From assembly GCA_910585345.1 (NCBI GenBank), contig CAJUDS010000003.1:124001-188000 (forward strand): 64,000 bases of DNA, read 5' to 3'. The stretch comes from an uncultured Lachnospiraceae bacterium (GTDB taxonomy: Bacteria; Bacillota; Clostridia; Lachnospirales; Lachnospiraceae). The translations under genes and the position numbers were made by a program. This document shows positions 15,262-23,532 of the stretch, in pieces; positions within the stretch are counted from its first letter, which is position 1; every line of letters starts with the position of its first letter. Below the pieces are notes generated by a model that saw only the letters and a program-made list of their open reading frames with translations, was not told where the DNA came from and made no database searches.

Positions 15262-16149
15262 ATGAATCCATTGAAAATCGGTTCCCATGTGGGAATGAAA
15301 GGCAAAGAAATGTTTCTTGGTTCTGTCAAAGAAGCCCTTTCTTACGATGCCAACACCTTTATGCTTTACACAGGCGCACCCCAGAATACAAAAAGAAAAG
15401 AGCTGTCCCAGCTCCATATACCGGAAGCGCATGCACTGATGAAAGAAAAAGATATCCACAGTTTTGTTGTCCACGCCCCTTATATCATCAATCTGGCCAA
15501 TACGGTAAAACCGGAAATTTTTCGTCTTGCCGTAGAATTCTTGTCGCTGGAAATCGAACGGACGGCCGCTATGGGCAGCAGGATCCTGATCCTCCACCCC
15601 GGTTCCCATGTAGGCGAAGGCGCGCAGAAAGGAACCTCCAAAATCATAGAAGGACTCAATGAAATCCTGACGGCTGACACGCCTTGTCTGCTTGCTCTTG
15701 AAACTATGGCAGGAAAAGGCTCTGAAATCGGACATTCTTTTGAAGAGCTGGCCGCCATCTATGACGGCGTCACACACTCGGAAAAACTGCGTGTCTGTTT
15801 CGACACATGCCACGTTAACGATGCCGGATATGACATTGTAAACGATTTTGACGGCGTTATCGACAATTTTCAACATCTGATCGGCAAAGACCAGATCAGC
15901 GTTTTCCACATCAACGACAGTAAAAACGCAAGAGGCGCCCGTAAAGACAGACACGCCAACATCGGTCATGGAACAATCGGCCTGAACGCACTGCATGCCA
16001 TCGTCCATCATCCCGACTTCACAGACGTGCCCAAAATCCTCGAGACACCGTATATCGTCTCTCCCGAAAACCCGGAAAAACAGGTGGCGCCGTACCGGGA
16101 AGAAATCGCTCTGCTGCGGAGCGCCTTCCCGGTATCCGTACAGAGCTGA
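15262..16149 (+). CDS. nfo: Endonuclease IV (AP endonuclease)
   Basis: 295 aa from the ATG at 15262 (AAAGGAAAAGCGTT upstream). It cleaves the backbone 5' of abasic sites in base excision repair and uses three metal ions, usually zinc. The metal ligands and signatures are in order: GSHVGMKG, VVHAPYIINLAN, ILHPGSHVGEG, LALETMAGKGSEIG, VCFDTCHVNDAGYD, VFHINDSKNARGARKDRHAN with IGHGTIG, and ILETPY. Length is normal for the family (about 280-300). It is convergent with the helicase gene (ends 9 bp apart). Near other repair genes in the window (radical SAM pair, addAB), though not in the same operon. Confidence 0.96.
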   Translation: MNPLKIGSHVGMKGKEMFLGSVKEALSYDANTFMLYTGAPQNTKRKELSQLHIPEAHALMKEKDIHSFVVHAPYIINLANTVKPEIFRLAVEFLSLEIERTAAMGSRILILHPGSHVGEGAQKGTSKIIEGLNEILTADTPCLLALETMAGKGSEIGHSFEELAAIYDGVTHSEKLRVCFDTCHVNDAGYDIVNDFDGVIDNFQHLIGKDQISVFHINDSKNARGARKDRHANIGHGTIGLNALHAIVHHPDFTDVPKILETPYIVSPENPEKQVAPYREEIALLRSAFPVSVQS

Positions 16150-16157
16150 AACAGAGC

Positions 16158-18572
16158 TCACAACCACTCATCCCAAAAGCGCTCCACCCGTTTACCGATT
16201 CGGTCAACGGTCACTTTTTCGCAATTTTCCCATTCTCGCGGAAATAAACGCCTGTAAGGAGAGCTTTGGAACCTTTCATCCAACAGTACGATAATGCCGA
16301 TGTCTTCCGCTGTCCGTATGACTCTGCCCGCAGACTGCAATACCTTATTCATGCCCGGATAGCGGTAGGCATAATCAAATCCATTCCCGGCATCGCTGTC
16401 AAAATATTGTTTGAGAATTTCCCGTTCCGCACACACCTGAGGGATTCCGGTTCCCACAATGATCGCCCCGATCAGGCTGTCATTTTTCAGGTCAATACCC
16501 TCGCTGAAAATACCGCCCATTACGCAGAAACCAATCAGGCTCTTTTCCTCCTCTATTTCCACTTCCATGCAAATGACCTCTGTCAGATCACAAGTCTCAT
16601 TCACGGAAAACCGCCTCAAAAACGCCTCCCGCGCCCTCTCGTTCATATGGCCTTCCTGTACAATACACTCCTGTGTCTTGGGTTCGCAAAACTCTTTCAT
16701 GTAAATTTCATACACCGTTTGTAAAAAACGATAGGAAGGAAAAAATACCATATAATTCCCATAGCGGTTTTTCACCGTCTCATAGATGTAACGGGCAATC
16801 CGCCGGTATTCTTCCTCATTTCTCCGCAGATACCGGGTCGTCACATCCGCGCCCGCCAGCACCGCGCACCTGCGCCTGTCAAATGCCGATTCCGCATAGA
16901 CTTCATAGTCTGACGCCTCCCCTCCCAGCAGCTTCTTATAATACTGGATCGGCAGCAATGTAGCGGAAAACAGAATACTGCTCACAGCCCTGTCCATACG
17001 CTCCTGCAGATTTCCGGCAGGATTTACACAGAAAAGACGCAGCAGAAATCTGCCGTCCTCCTCTATCCGTGTGTAAGGGACGTATTTTTCATCCAATAAT
17101 TCATAAATTTCCAGGAAATGGGAGATCGCAAAATAAAATCCCAGTATTTCTTCCCGCAGTCCCGCCCGCTCCCTTTCTTCATGCACTTCCAGATAATCGT
17201 GCACAGAGGCGTGCAGCCGCATAAGCGCCAGCACAAACGAGCCGCAGTCTTCCACCACTCTGTACGTCTCACACTCGCGCTTCATCGTCAGCAGCTCCCG
17301 GTTGCACCGGTCCAACTGCCTGCAGATTTTCCCGTCCACTCCTTTCATTGACCGCTTCAAATCCAGAAAATCTTCTTTCCACAGGGAGGCGCTGTACATC
17401 TCTCTGCCACGTTCTACCAGATTATGCGCCTCGTCGATCAAAAACAAATAATCGCCCCTCCCATGCTCGCCAAAAAAACGCCGCAGATAAACATGCGGGT
17501 CAAACGCATAGTTATAATCACAAATCACACCATCGCAAAACAGACTGATATCCAGTCCCATTTCAAAAGGACAGACTCTGTACTTCTCCGCGTATTGCTC
17601 AATCCTGTCCCTTGAATAACTGACTTCATTAGTCAATATATCATACAATGCCTCATTTATCCTGTTATAATGCCCTTCCGCGTACGGACAGGCCTCCGGG
17701 TTACATTCTGTCTCCTCTAAAAAACATATTTTATCTCTGGCAGTCAGCAATACTGTCTTAAACGCCAGTCCCCTCTGCCGCAGCAGACAAAAAGTCTCCT
17801 CTGCAACCGTACGGGTAATCGTCTTGGCAGTCAGGTAAAACAGCTTGTCCGCCTTTCTGCGTCCGATTGCCTTCACCGCCGGGAATATGGCGGAAATCGT
17901 CTTACCGACTCCGGTAGGGGCTTCCAGAAATAATTTTCTTTTATGGACAATCGTCTGGTAGACATAGGACGCCAACTCCTTTTGCCCTTTTCTGTACGGA
18001 AACGGAAAAGCCAGCGCCTCAATCGATGTCCTTCGCTTTTCCTTCCATTCATATTCCATGTCCGCCCATCTCCGGTATTGACCCAGCAGATCAAAAAACC
18101 ATTTCTGCAGCTCCTGAAATGTATAGGCATAGTGAAAATACTTGATTTCCTCTGTGTCCAAATTGCAGTAAGTCATTCGCACCTGTATCCCGCACTGTGC
18201 ATTTTCTTCCCTGCCGCGCAACGCATACATACAGGCATAACACTTAGCCTGCGCGAGATGAACCGGCTCCGGCTCCCGCATCCTTGCCAGATCGCGGTAA
18301 GTGCCTTTGATCTCATCTATCAGAAACCCGTTTCCATCCACAACAATGCCGTCCGCCCTGCCTTCTACTACGATATGATAATTTTCCGCCTGTTCCGTAT
18401 AACGCAAAGGTACTTCCGCCTGATACGCTGCCCCCATCCGCTTCTGTATCATACGGTGGATGCGGCTCCCTTCCGCCATGGCCGTATCCGGAGATGCCAG
18501 ATGGCGGTTGTCAATGCTGCCGCTGCGCAAAAGAAATTCTACCAGATTCCGTACTGAAATTTTTAACTGCAT
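16158..18572 (-). CDS. XPD/DinG-family Fe-S ATP-dependent DNA helicase with N-terminal PD-(D/E)XK-like domain
   Basis: 804 aa from the ATG at 18572 (GAGTGAGGG upstream); a 5' extension to 18605 would start inside the preceding terminator. The N-terminal about 170 residues contain GRADGIVVDGNGFLIDEIKG, a D...E-x-K arrangement like RecB/Cas4 nucleases. The helicase then shows Walker A LEAPTGVGKTISAIFPA (about 215), an Fe-S domain with Cys in KICFLEETECNPEACPY and YRVCPFE, and the DEAH box LFLIDEAHNLVERG. Near the C terminus are motifs V/VI, including VLQSAGRVIRT. The reaction expected is 5'-3' unwinding of DNA, perhaps with nuclease processing. Cellular role unproven: repair of damaged or stalled DNA is likely. 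Confidence 0.9.
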   Translation of the reverse strand: MQLKISVRNLVEFLLRSGSIDNRHLASPDTAMAEGSRIHRMIQKRMGAAYQAEVPLRYTEQAENYHIVVEGRADGIVVDGNGFLIDEIKGTYRDLARMREPEPVHLAQAKCYACMYALRGREENAQCGIQVRMTYCNLDTEEIKYFHYAYTFQELQKWFFDLLGQYRRWADMEYEWKEKRRTSIEALAFPFPYRKGQKELASYVYQTIVHKRKLFLEAPTGVGKTISAIFPAVKAIGRRKADKLFYLTAKTITRTVAEETFCLLRQRGLAFKTVLLTARDKICFLEETECNPEACPYAEGHYNRINEALYDILTNEVSYSRDRIEQYAEKYRVCPFEMGLDISLFCDGVICDYNYAFDPHVYLRRFFGEHGRGDYLFLIDEAHNLVERGREMYSASLWKEDFLDLKRSMKGVDGKICRQLDRCNRELLTMKRECETYRVVEDCGSFVLALMRLHASVHDYLEVHEERERAGLREEILGFYFAISHFLEIYELLDEKYVPYTRIEEDGRFLLRLFCVNPAGNLQERMDRAVSSILFSATLLPIQYYKKLLGGEASDYEVYAESAFDRRRCAVLAGADVTTRYLRRNEEEYRRIARYIYETVKNRYGNYMVFFPSYRFLQTVYEIYMKEFCEPKTQECIVQEGHMNERAREAFLRRFSVNETCDLTEVICMEVEIEEEKSLIGFCVMGGIFSEGIDLKNDSLIGAIIVGTGIPQVCAEREILKQYFDSDAGNGFDYAYRYPGMNKVLQSAGRVIRTAEDIGIIVLLDERFQSSPYRRLFPREWENCEKVTVDRIGKRVERFWDEWL

Positions 18573-18596
18573 ATTGACGCCCTCACTCTGCAACAT

Positions 18597-18642
18597 AAAA
18601 AACACCCTCCACGGACAGTCTATGCCATCCGCCGGAGGGTGT
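18597..18642 (-). terminator. Rho-independent terminator after the HPr-like gene
   Basis: On the minus strand ACACCCTCC (complement of 18634-18642) pairs with GGAGGGTGT (complement of 18602-18610) and runs into T6. It separates the HPr-like gene from the helicase gene. Confidence 0.85.
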
Positions 18643-18669
18643 CAATTTTTCTTTCTTTTCCTGTTTCCA

Positions 18670-18897
18670 TTATGCTGCCGCCAGATCCCGCAGATATGCA
18701 TCAAACACAGGATCATACCCATTGCAGCTCACTGTCAGCGGTTTGGTCAAGTCCAGTCCGTACACGCCCAAAATCGATTTTGCATCCACTACGTAATGAT
18801 TGTAAGAAATATCAATGTCAAAACTAAACCTGGACGCCATCTCCACAAAATCCTTTACTTCTTCAAGTTTCAGTCTAATGTTGCGTTGCATCTTCAT
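18670..18897 (-). CDS. HPr-like protein lacking the catalytic histidine
   Basis: 75 aa from the ATG at 18897 (AAAGGA 9 nt upstream). The second half is typical of HPr, the phosphocarrier of the sugar phosphotransferase system: VVDAKSILGVYGLDLTKPLT around the Ser-46 region (AKSILG), then a C-terminal helix. The N-terminal active-site motif GLHARPA is replaced by KLEEVKDFVEMASRF, so His-15 is absent and phosphoenolpyruvate-dependent phosphotransfer is not expected. The Ser-46 equivalent (SILGV) remains. It may be a regulatory HPr paralogue like Crh, or a decayed copy. Stand-alone gene with its own promoter and terminator. Confidence 0.8.
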   Translation of the reverse strand: MKMQRNIRLKLEEVKDFVEMASRFSFDIDISYNHYVVDAKSILGVYGLDLTKPLTVSCNGYDPVFDAYLRDLAAA

Positions 18898-18988
18898 TGT
18901 TCTCATTCCTTTCAATTTTAAATACGTTTTCCCGGGCCGCCTGCCGCAGCCCTGTTACCAAAAGCAAAATGTATGATTTATTGTTGTA

Positions 18989-19016
18989 TTATAACCTAAT
19001 ATTCCCAAATGTAAAG
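18989..19016 (-). promoter_or_regulatory. Promoter of the HPr-like gene
   Basis: On the minus strand TTTACA (complement of 19011-19016), 16-nt spacer, TATAAT (complement of 18989-18994). The rest of the 18898-19317 gap holds one small hairpin (AATCTGCGG/CGCAGATT, about 19159-19181), which could end the radical SAM operon transcript. No gene was seen. Confidence 0.7.
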
Positions 19017-19317
19017 TATCTTATTCGAAGAAGTTTTCATCCCTCATCTGCATTTCTTTTCCTTTATTAGCCGTTATATACATAAAATACAAAATTTTGT
19101 CTTTTTCTCTGGGCAAAATGAAGCAAATACCGTGTCGGCAAATGTGAATAAAATATACAATCTGCGTTTTGACCGCAGATTTTTCCGCAATAATTTCCAC
19201 ACTTTATTTTTATGACAGCAATACGCACAATCACACCGCACCGTTACCCGTCTGCCGCCCGAATGCCGCGGCAGGACGTTTTATGCATGACAATAGATAG
19301 TTCGCGCAGCGTGCTTT

Positions 19318-20121
19318 CTATTGTTCCCGGAATGAATGCCCCACAGACGAATCTGCTTTTCCAAACTCTGTCATATATGGACGGAAACGAAGCGGAAGCA
19401 TCCCTCTTTGCAGCCTGCTGTTTTCTCTTGCCTCTACCGCTATCTTATGGCAGAAATGCCGAAACAGTTCCTGATAGATTTCCTCCTCTTCGCACTCTTC
19501 CATATCTTCCCGCTTAAAACACGCATTTTGCGCTAAAAACCATGGCTTTCCGGCTTCGTGAACCGCAAAAAGCGCTCTGCCGACGTCATAGATCAGAAAG
19601 TGTTCCGCCGGGAATCTGTCGGCAAAATGATCGGCGAGAAAAGAAATCACATGATTTTTCGGTTGAATTTCCGAAAATAAAATCCCGCTCTTTAACACCC
19701 GGAAGCGGACAAAGCCGATCAACTGGTGCATCTCATGCCATGCATTATATTTCAATTTCTGTACTCTTTGTACGTCCGCATCGGCATGCCTGTTAAAAAC
19801 AGTATCCGGCCTGGAAAGGCGCAGTCCTTTGGCAATCGTACGGTAAACTGCCGTTCCTTTTCCCTCGTCTGTAGACGCCAGCGCAAGACAAATCATGTAA
19901 AAGCCTTCCTCTCCAAACCGCCTTTGCAGCGTCCTGATCACTTTTTTGCTTTTTTCCCTGTCGTTTTCTATCTTTTCATAAACGGCGAACAGACGCAGAT
20001 TCCCTTCTTCCGTAATCTGTATCGCTGTATTTTCCGGTTTATAATGTTTTTCATAGGCACAGTATACCGCCGTAAAAATTCCTTCCAGACTGTCCTCACA
20101 AATCAGGATATGTTCTTCCAT
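19318..20121 (-). CDS. Putative DNA metabolism protein of the TIGR03915 / DUF4130 family
   Basis: 267 aa, starting MEEHILICEDSLEGIFTAVY, with the conserved YNAWHEMHQLIGFVRFR and SEIQPKNHVISFLADHFADRFP segments, then the C-terminal WFLAQNACFKRED. This is the partner protein that regularly sits next to a radical SAM enzyme (TIGR03916) and is annotated 'probable DNA metabolism protein'. Its fold is related to the N-terminal part of uracil-DNA-glycosylase-like fusions in other genomes; no catalytic residue can be assigned by eye. Overlaps the radical SAM gene by 19 nt, with GGAGGGAAGACG before its ATG, so the two are surely co-expressed. Confidence 0.88.
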   Translation of the reverse strand: MEEHILICEDSLEGIFTAVYCAYEKHYKPENTAIQITEEGNLRLFAVYEKIENDREKSKKVIRTLQRRFGEEGFYMICLALASTDEGKGTAVYRTIAKGLRLSRPDTVFNRHADADVQRVQKLKYNAWHEMHQLIGFVRFRVLKSGILFSEIQPKNHVISFLADHFADRFPAEHFLIYDVGRALFAVHEAGKPWFLAQNACFKREDMEECEEEEIYQELFRHFCHKIAVEARENSRLQRGMLPLRFRPYMTEFGKADSSVGHSFREQ

Positions 20122-21446
20122 CGTCTTCCCTCCCCTTCCCCTGTCTGCATAAAGCGAAAATCATCAAACAGAGAGAGCTGTTTGTATGTGACCTGTCGTT
20201 TGTCAAAAGGCAGGCGTTCTTTCTCATATAAAAGGTTCCTTGTGATATAGTCTTCTTCCAGCTTAACCGGATACATCTGTTTCCCGCCGCATGTAATAAA
20301 ATATAAAGCCCGTTTCAAAACAACTCCGATCTTCTTCAAGTCCTCAAACGTAAGACGCGCACTCCTTCTCGCCTGTACGATCTTCAGCGCGCTCTTAACG
20401 CCGATACCCGGCACCCGCAGAATCATCTGATATTCCGCAGTCTGCACATCGACCGGAAACTGTTCCAGATGACGCAGCGCCCAGTCGCATTTCGGATCCA
20501 GCAGAATATTAAAATTGGGCCTTTTCTCGCTGAGCAGCTCATCCGCCGCAAACCCATAGTACCGCAGAAGCCAGTCCGCCTGATATAACCTGTGCTCCCG
20601 CAGAAGCGGCGGTCCCCCCGCCAAAGCCGGCAGTGCCTTGTCTTCATTCACACGGACAAAAGCAGAGTAAAACACCCGTTTTAGGGAAAACTTCCTGTAT
20701 AAGCTCTCAGCCACCGATAAAATCTGATAATCATTCTCCGGTGTGGCGCCGATAATCATTTGGGTAGACTGTCCCGCCGGCACAAATCTGGGGGCGTGAC
20801 GGTACACTGCCAGTTCGTTTTGACTGTTCGAAATGCCTGTCTGTATCTGGCGCATAGGCGTCAGTATGCTTTTCCGGTGCTTGTTGGGCGCCAGCGTCCG
20901 CAGTCCTTCCGCAGTCGGCAGCTCCAGATTGACGCTCATACGGTCAGCCAGAAGTCCGGTCTTGCGGATCAGCTCCCAATCGGCGCCGGGAATTGCCTTT
21001 ACATGAATGTAACCCTGAAAATGATGCCTGTGCCGTAACAGCGCAAGCGTACGGTAAAGCAGCTCCATTGTCAGATCGGGACTGCCGATAATACCGGAAC
21101 TCAAAAATAACCCTTCTATATAATTGCGTCTGTAAAAGCTGATCGTCAGATCACATATCTCCTCCGGGGTAAACGCCGCTCTCGGCACATCGTTGGAACG
21201 ACGGTTGAGGCAATATTTGCAGTCATAAATGCACTCATTGGTAAGCAATATCTTCAACAGAGAAATGCACCGCCCGTCTGCGCTGAAACTGTGGCAAATA
21301 CCTGACGCCAGTGCATTTCCCATATCTTTTCCATTTCCTCCGCGGTCCACACCGCTGCTCGTACAGGCTACGTCATACTTTGCGGCGTCACTGAGTATCC
21401 CCAGCTTTTCTTTTATACTCATGGTTTCCCGGCTGAGATAATCCAT
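20103..21446 (-). CDS. Putative DNA modification/repair radical SAM protein (TIGR03916 family)
   Basis: 447 aa from the ATG at 21446 (MDYLSRETMSIKEKL); the longer frame to 21557 lacks a ribosome site. The N-terminal SDAAKYDVACTSSGVDRGG is typical of the family. The [4Fe-4S]/SAM motif is CIYDCKYC (C-x3-C-x2-C, about residues 74-81), within a TIM-barrel-type radical SAM domain to about 300. The C-terminal third has a helix-hairpin-helix: ILRVPGIGVKSALKIVQARR, a DNA-binding element. It is probably a DNA-acting radical enzyme, analogous in idea to spore photoproduct lyase, but the reaction is unknown. Two LexA-like boxes lie 90-117 bp upstream. Confidence 0.9.
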   Translation of the reverse strand: MDYLSRETMSIKEKLGILSDAAKYDVACTSSGVDRGGNGKDMGNALASGICHSFSADGRCISLLKILLTNECIYDCKYCLNRRSNDVPRAAFTPEEICDLTISFYRRNYIEGLFLSSGIIGSPDLTMELLYRTLALLRHRHHFQGYIHVKAIPGADWELIRKTGLLADRMSVNLELPTAEGLRTLAPNKHRKSILTPMRQIQTGISNSQNELAVYRHAPRFVPAGQSTQMIIGATPENDYQILSVAESLYRKFSLKRVFYSAFVRVNEDKALPALAGGPPLLREHRLYQADWLLRYYGFAADELLSEKRPNFNILLDPKCDWALRHLEQFPVDVQTAEYQMILRVPGIGVKSALKIVQARRSARLTFEDLKKIGVVLKRALYFITCGGKQMYPVKLEEDYITRNLLYEKERLPFDKRQVTYKQLSLFDDFRFMQTGEGEGRRWKNIS

Positions 21447-21536
21447 ATAAGCCACTTCCCCTTCACAATACTGCGCGGATGCTCTCGTGCATCCTTCTTT
21501 TGATTTCTTTATATATACTATCACATTTTTCATTTT

Positions 21537-21563
21537 CGAACAAGTGTTTTCGAACATATTTTC
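21537..21563 (-). promoter_or_regulatory. Two overlapping LexA/DinR-like boxes before the radical SAM operon
   Basis: CGAACAAGTGTTTTCG (21537-21552) and CGAACATATTTTC (21551-21563) each match the Firmicute SOS box CGAAC-N4-GTTCG with one main mismatch in the second half-site. SOS control of a DNA-repair cassette would make sense; regulation is inferred. Confidence 0.45.
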
Positions 21564-21609
21564 TATCTTTGGCGGATTGTATAAATACGTGGAATTTTTT
21601 CCATTCTTC

Positions 21610-21638
21610 TTGCATTTATATTGGAAAAGGAGTTAAAT
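21610..21638 (+). promoter_or_regulatory. Possible asnA promoter
   Basis: TTGCAT (21610-21615), 17-nt spacer, TTAAAT (21633-21638), about 50 nt before the start codon. Moderate match. Confidence 0.4.
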
Positions 21639-21685
21639 AGAAAAGAATGTACACTTTCATCGACGACAGAAAGGATAGGAAAACA

Positions 21686-22696
21686 ATGAAACAATGCATT
21701 ATTCCTGCAGACTACCAGTCCGCTCTGAATCTTCATGAAACCCAGATCGGCATCAAGACCGTAAAAGATTTTTTCCAGACACTGCTGGCAAACCGCCTGC
21801 ATCTGCTGCGCGTGTCCGCCCCGCTGTTTGTAGAGCCTGATTCCGGTCTCAATGACAATCTCAACGGCGTGGAACGCCCCGTTTCTTTCGGTATCAAAGA
21901 ACAAAATGACGCGCCTGCGGAAATCGTTCATTCTCTTGCAAAATGGAAACGCTATGCGTTAAAAAAATACGGTTTTCAAATGGGGGAAGGCCTGTACACT
22001 GATATGAGCGCTATCCGCCGGGATGAGGAAACAGATAATATCCATTCCATCTATGTGGACCAGTGGGACTGGGAAAAAATAATTTCCAGAGAACAGCGTA
22101 ATTTGGAAACACTGAAAGAAACGGTCCGAACGGTATATAAAGTGCTGCGCAAGACCGAAAAGTATATGTCCATCCAATACGATTACATAAAAGAAATCCT
22201 GCCGGAAGAGATTTTCTTCCTTACCACGCAGGAACTGGAAAATATGTTCCCCGACAATACGCCGAAAGAACGGGAATACTATATTACAAAGGCCAAAGGC
22301 GCCGTCTGCCTGATGCAGATCGGCGACAAACTGGAATCCGGCCAGCCGCATGACGGACGCGCGCCAGACTATGACGACTGGACGCTGAATGCCGATATTC
22401 TCGTTTACTACCCGGTTCTGGACATTGCCCTAGAATTATCCTCCATGGGTATCCGCGTCGATGCGGCCGCTCTGGAAAGCCAGTTGGAAAAAGCCGGCTG
22501 TCCGCAGCGGGCAAAACTGCCTTTCCAGAAGGCTGTTCTGCAAAACGAACTTCCCTACACCATCGGCGGCGGTATCGGCCAGTCGCGAATCTGTATGTTC
22601 TTTCTGCGCAAAGCCCATATTGGTGAAGTACAGTCTTCCCTCTGGCCCAAAGCTGCGCTGGACGAACTCAGTCAAAAAGGCGTCGCCATCCTTTAG
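21686..22696 (+). CDS. asnA: Aspartate--ammonia ligase (asparagine synthetase A)
   Basis: 336 aa from the ATG at 21686 (AGGATAGG upstream), the standard AsnA length. It makes asparagine from aspartate, ammonia and ATP; the fold is that of class II aminoacyl-tRNA synthetases. Markers are IGIKTVKDFFQTLLANRLHL, VSAPLFVEPDSGLNDNLNG, ERPVSFGIK, SLAKWKRYALKKYGF, GLYTDMSAIRRDEETDN with HSIYVDQWDWEK, and the C-terminal LPYTIGGGIGQSRICMFFL (class II motif 3, ending in the ATP-binding Arg). The 13 extra upstream codons in frame lack a ribosome site. Monocistronic, with a strong terminator overlapping the stop codon. Confidence 0.97.
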   Translation: MKQCIIPADYQSALNLHETQIGIKTVKDFFQTLLANRLHLLRVSAPLFVEPDSGLNDNLNGVERPVSFGIKEQNDAPAEIVHSLAKWKRYALKKYGFQMGEGLYTDMSAIRRDEETDNIHSIYVDQWDWEKIISREQRNLETLKETVRTVYKVLRKTEKYMSIQYDYIKEILPEEIFFLTTQELENMFPDNTPKEREYYITKAKGAVCLMQIGDKLESGQPHDGRAPDYDDWTLNADILVYYPVLDIALELSSMGIRVDAAALESQLEKAGCPQRAKLPFQKAVLQNELPYTIGGGIGQSRICMFFLRKAHIGEVQSSLWPKAALDELSQKGVAIL

Positions 22697-22720
22697 GATG
22701 GCAACGCCTTTCTTATTTTT
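22676..22720. terminator. Bidirectional terminator after asnA
   Basis: AAAGGCG-TC-GCCATCC-TTTA-GGATGGC-AA-CGCCTTT followed by CTTATTTTT. T-rich tracts flank the stem on both strands (TTTTTGAC on the minus strand). The stem includes the asnA stop codon. Confidence 0.88.
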
Positions 22721-22737
22721 CATTCCCACATTCCACA

Positions 22738-22878
22738 TTACACCGCCGCTTCTGTGACAATCCCCTTATGCCAAAATTCCCTGCGAAGTCCATAGCCAAA
22801 GTCATGATGCGCTTCCATATCGCTTTCTGTAAATTTTCTTAAAAGCAAGCGCTCTGTTTCTAATGTAGGCGTATTCAT
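22738..22878 (-). pseudogene. GNAT acetyltransferase remnant with internal deletion
   Basis: A 46-codon ORF with a good ribosome site (CAGGGAGAAAATAG-ATG). It starts like a RimJ/RimL-type acetyltransferase (ETERLLLRKFTESDMEA) and then jumps to the acetyl-CoA region FGYGLRREFWHKGIVTEAAV. About 60-80 residues that normally separate these two parts are missing, and the C terminus is absent. A deletion-fusion relic, almost certainly without acetyltransferase activity. It lies just after a full GNAT gene on the same strand and may be transcribed with it. Confidence 0.75.
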
Positions 22879-22894
22879 CTATTTTCTCCCTGAT

Positions 22895-23365
22895 CTATTC
22901 GCTCATATTCTCTGAAGACTTCCGGGGAAGGCTCATGTATAAAAGCGGATAAGGATTTCCCTGTTCATCATGCTCTGTTCTTTTATAAACTTGAAAGCCC
23001 ATATGTTCATAAAATCCTTTTGCTTTGGGATTCTGCTCGTTCACAGCCAGCCTTTTTACTGCGTAACGCTCTATTCCGTATTGAATTAGCCGTTTCCCCA
23101 ATCCTTTCCCTCTTTCTTTTGGTGTTATGAACAACATTTCAAGACTTTCCTTCTCAATCCCCATAAAGGCAACAGGCGTGTTATTTTCATCTTTTGCGAT
23201 CACAAGATTTTCGATATTGCTTAACGCCTGTGGAACATATTCTTTGATGTCTCTTATTTCACTTTCAGACAAAAACAAGTGGGTTGCCCTTACAGACTTT
23301 TCCCACACTTTTAAGAGTGACTGTATGAAGTCAGCAGGTCTTTCACAGACTTCCATAATATCCAT
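22895..23365 (-). CDS. GNAT family N-acetyltransferase
   Basis: 156 aa. It has the GNAT core: VAFMGIEKESLEMLFITPKE leading into the acetyl-CoA pyrophosphate loop ERGKGLGKRLIQYGI (about 85-100), then LAVNEQNPKAKGFYEHMGFQ, the motif B region. Similar proteins are annotated as PhnO/YjaB-like acetyltransferases; substrate unknown. GAGGAAGGAAAAAGCGT precedes the ATG at 23365. The upstream ORF 23311-23493 overlaps its start by 55 nt, and the GNAT relic follows 16 nt downstream. Confidence 0.9.
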   Translation of the reverse strand: MDIMEVCERPADFIQSLLKVWEKSVRATHLFLSESEIRDIKEYVPQALSNIENLVIAKDENNTPVAFMGIEKESLEMLFITPKERGKGLGKRLIQYGIERYAVKRLAVNEQNPKAKGFYEHMGFQVYKRTEHDEQGNPYPLLYMSLPRKSSENMSE

Positions 23366-23493
23366 ACGCTTTTTCCTTCCTCTTCTTTGTGTTTTCTAAG
23401 CAAATCCGCATACCATTTCAAATTCCAAGGCATTTCAGAGATATGGCGCTGAAAATCCGGCCTGAAAGCCCAATGGGTAAACCATGGACTCAT
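23311..23493 (-). pseudogene. Short orphan ORF, possible 3' remnant of a lost gene
   Basis: 60 codons beginning MSPWFTHWAFRPDFQRHISE. The composition (Trp- and aromatic-rich, well-formed helices such as WNLKWYADLLRKHKEEEGK) looks like genuine protein rather than random frame, but no start signal is present and no family was recognised. It overlaps the GNAT start by 55 nt in another frame. It may be the tail of a gene whose front was deleted; the neighbouring GNAT relic shows that deletions occurred here. Confidence 0.25.
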
Positions 23494-23532
23494 GCCGTTA
23501 AAACTGCGGCTTCCGAGGCGGGCTTGAAAATA

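Noticed and set aside
15217..16167. 316-codon minus-strand ORF opposite nfo
   Set aside because: Exact antisense of the full-length endonuclease IV gene. Its translation has no recognisable domain and is an artefact of codon bias.
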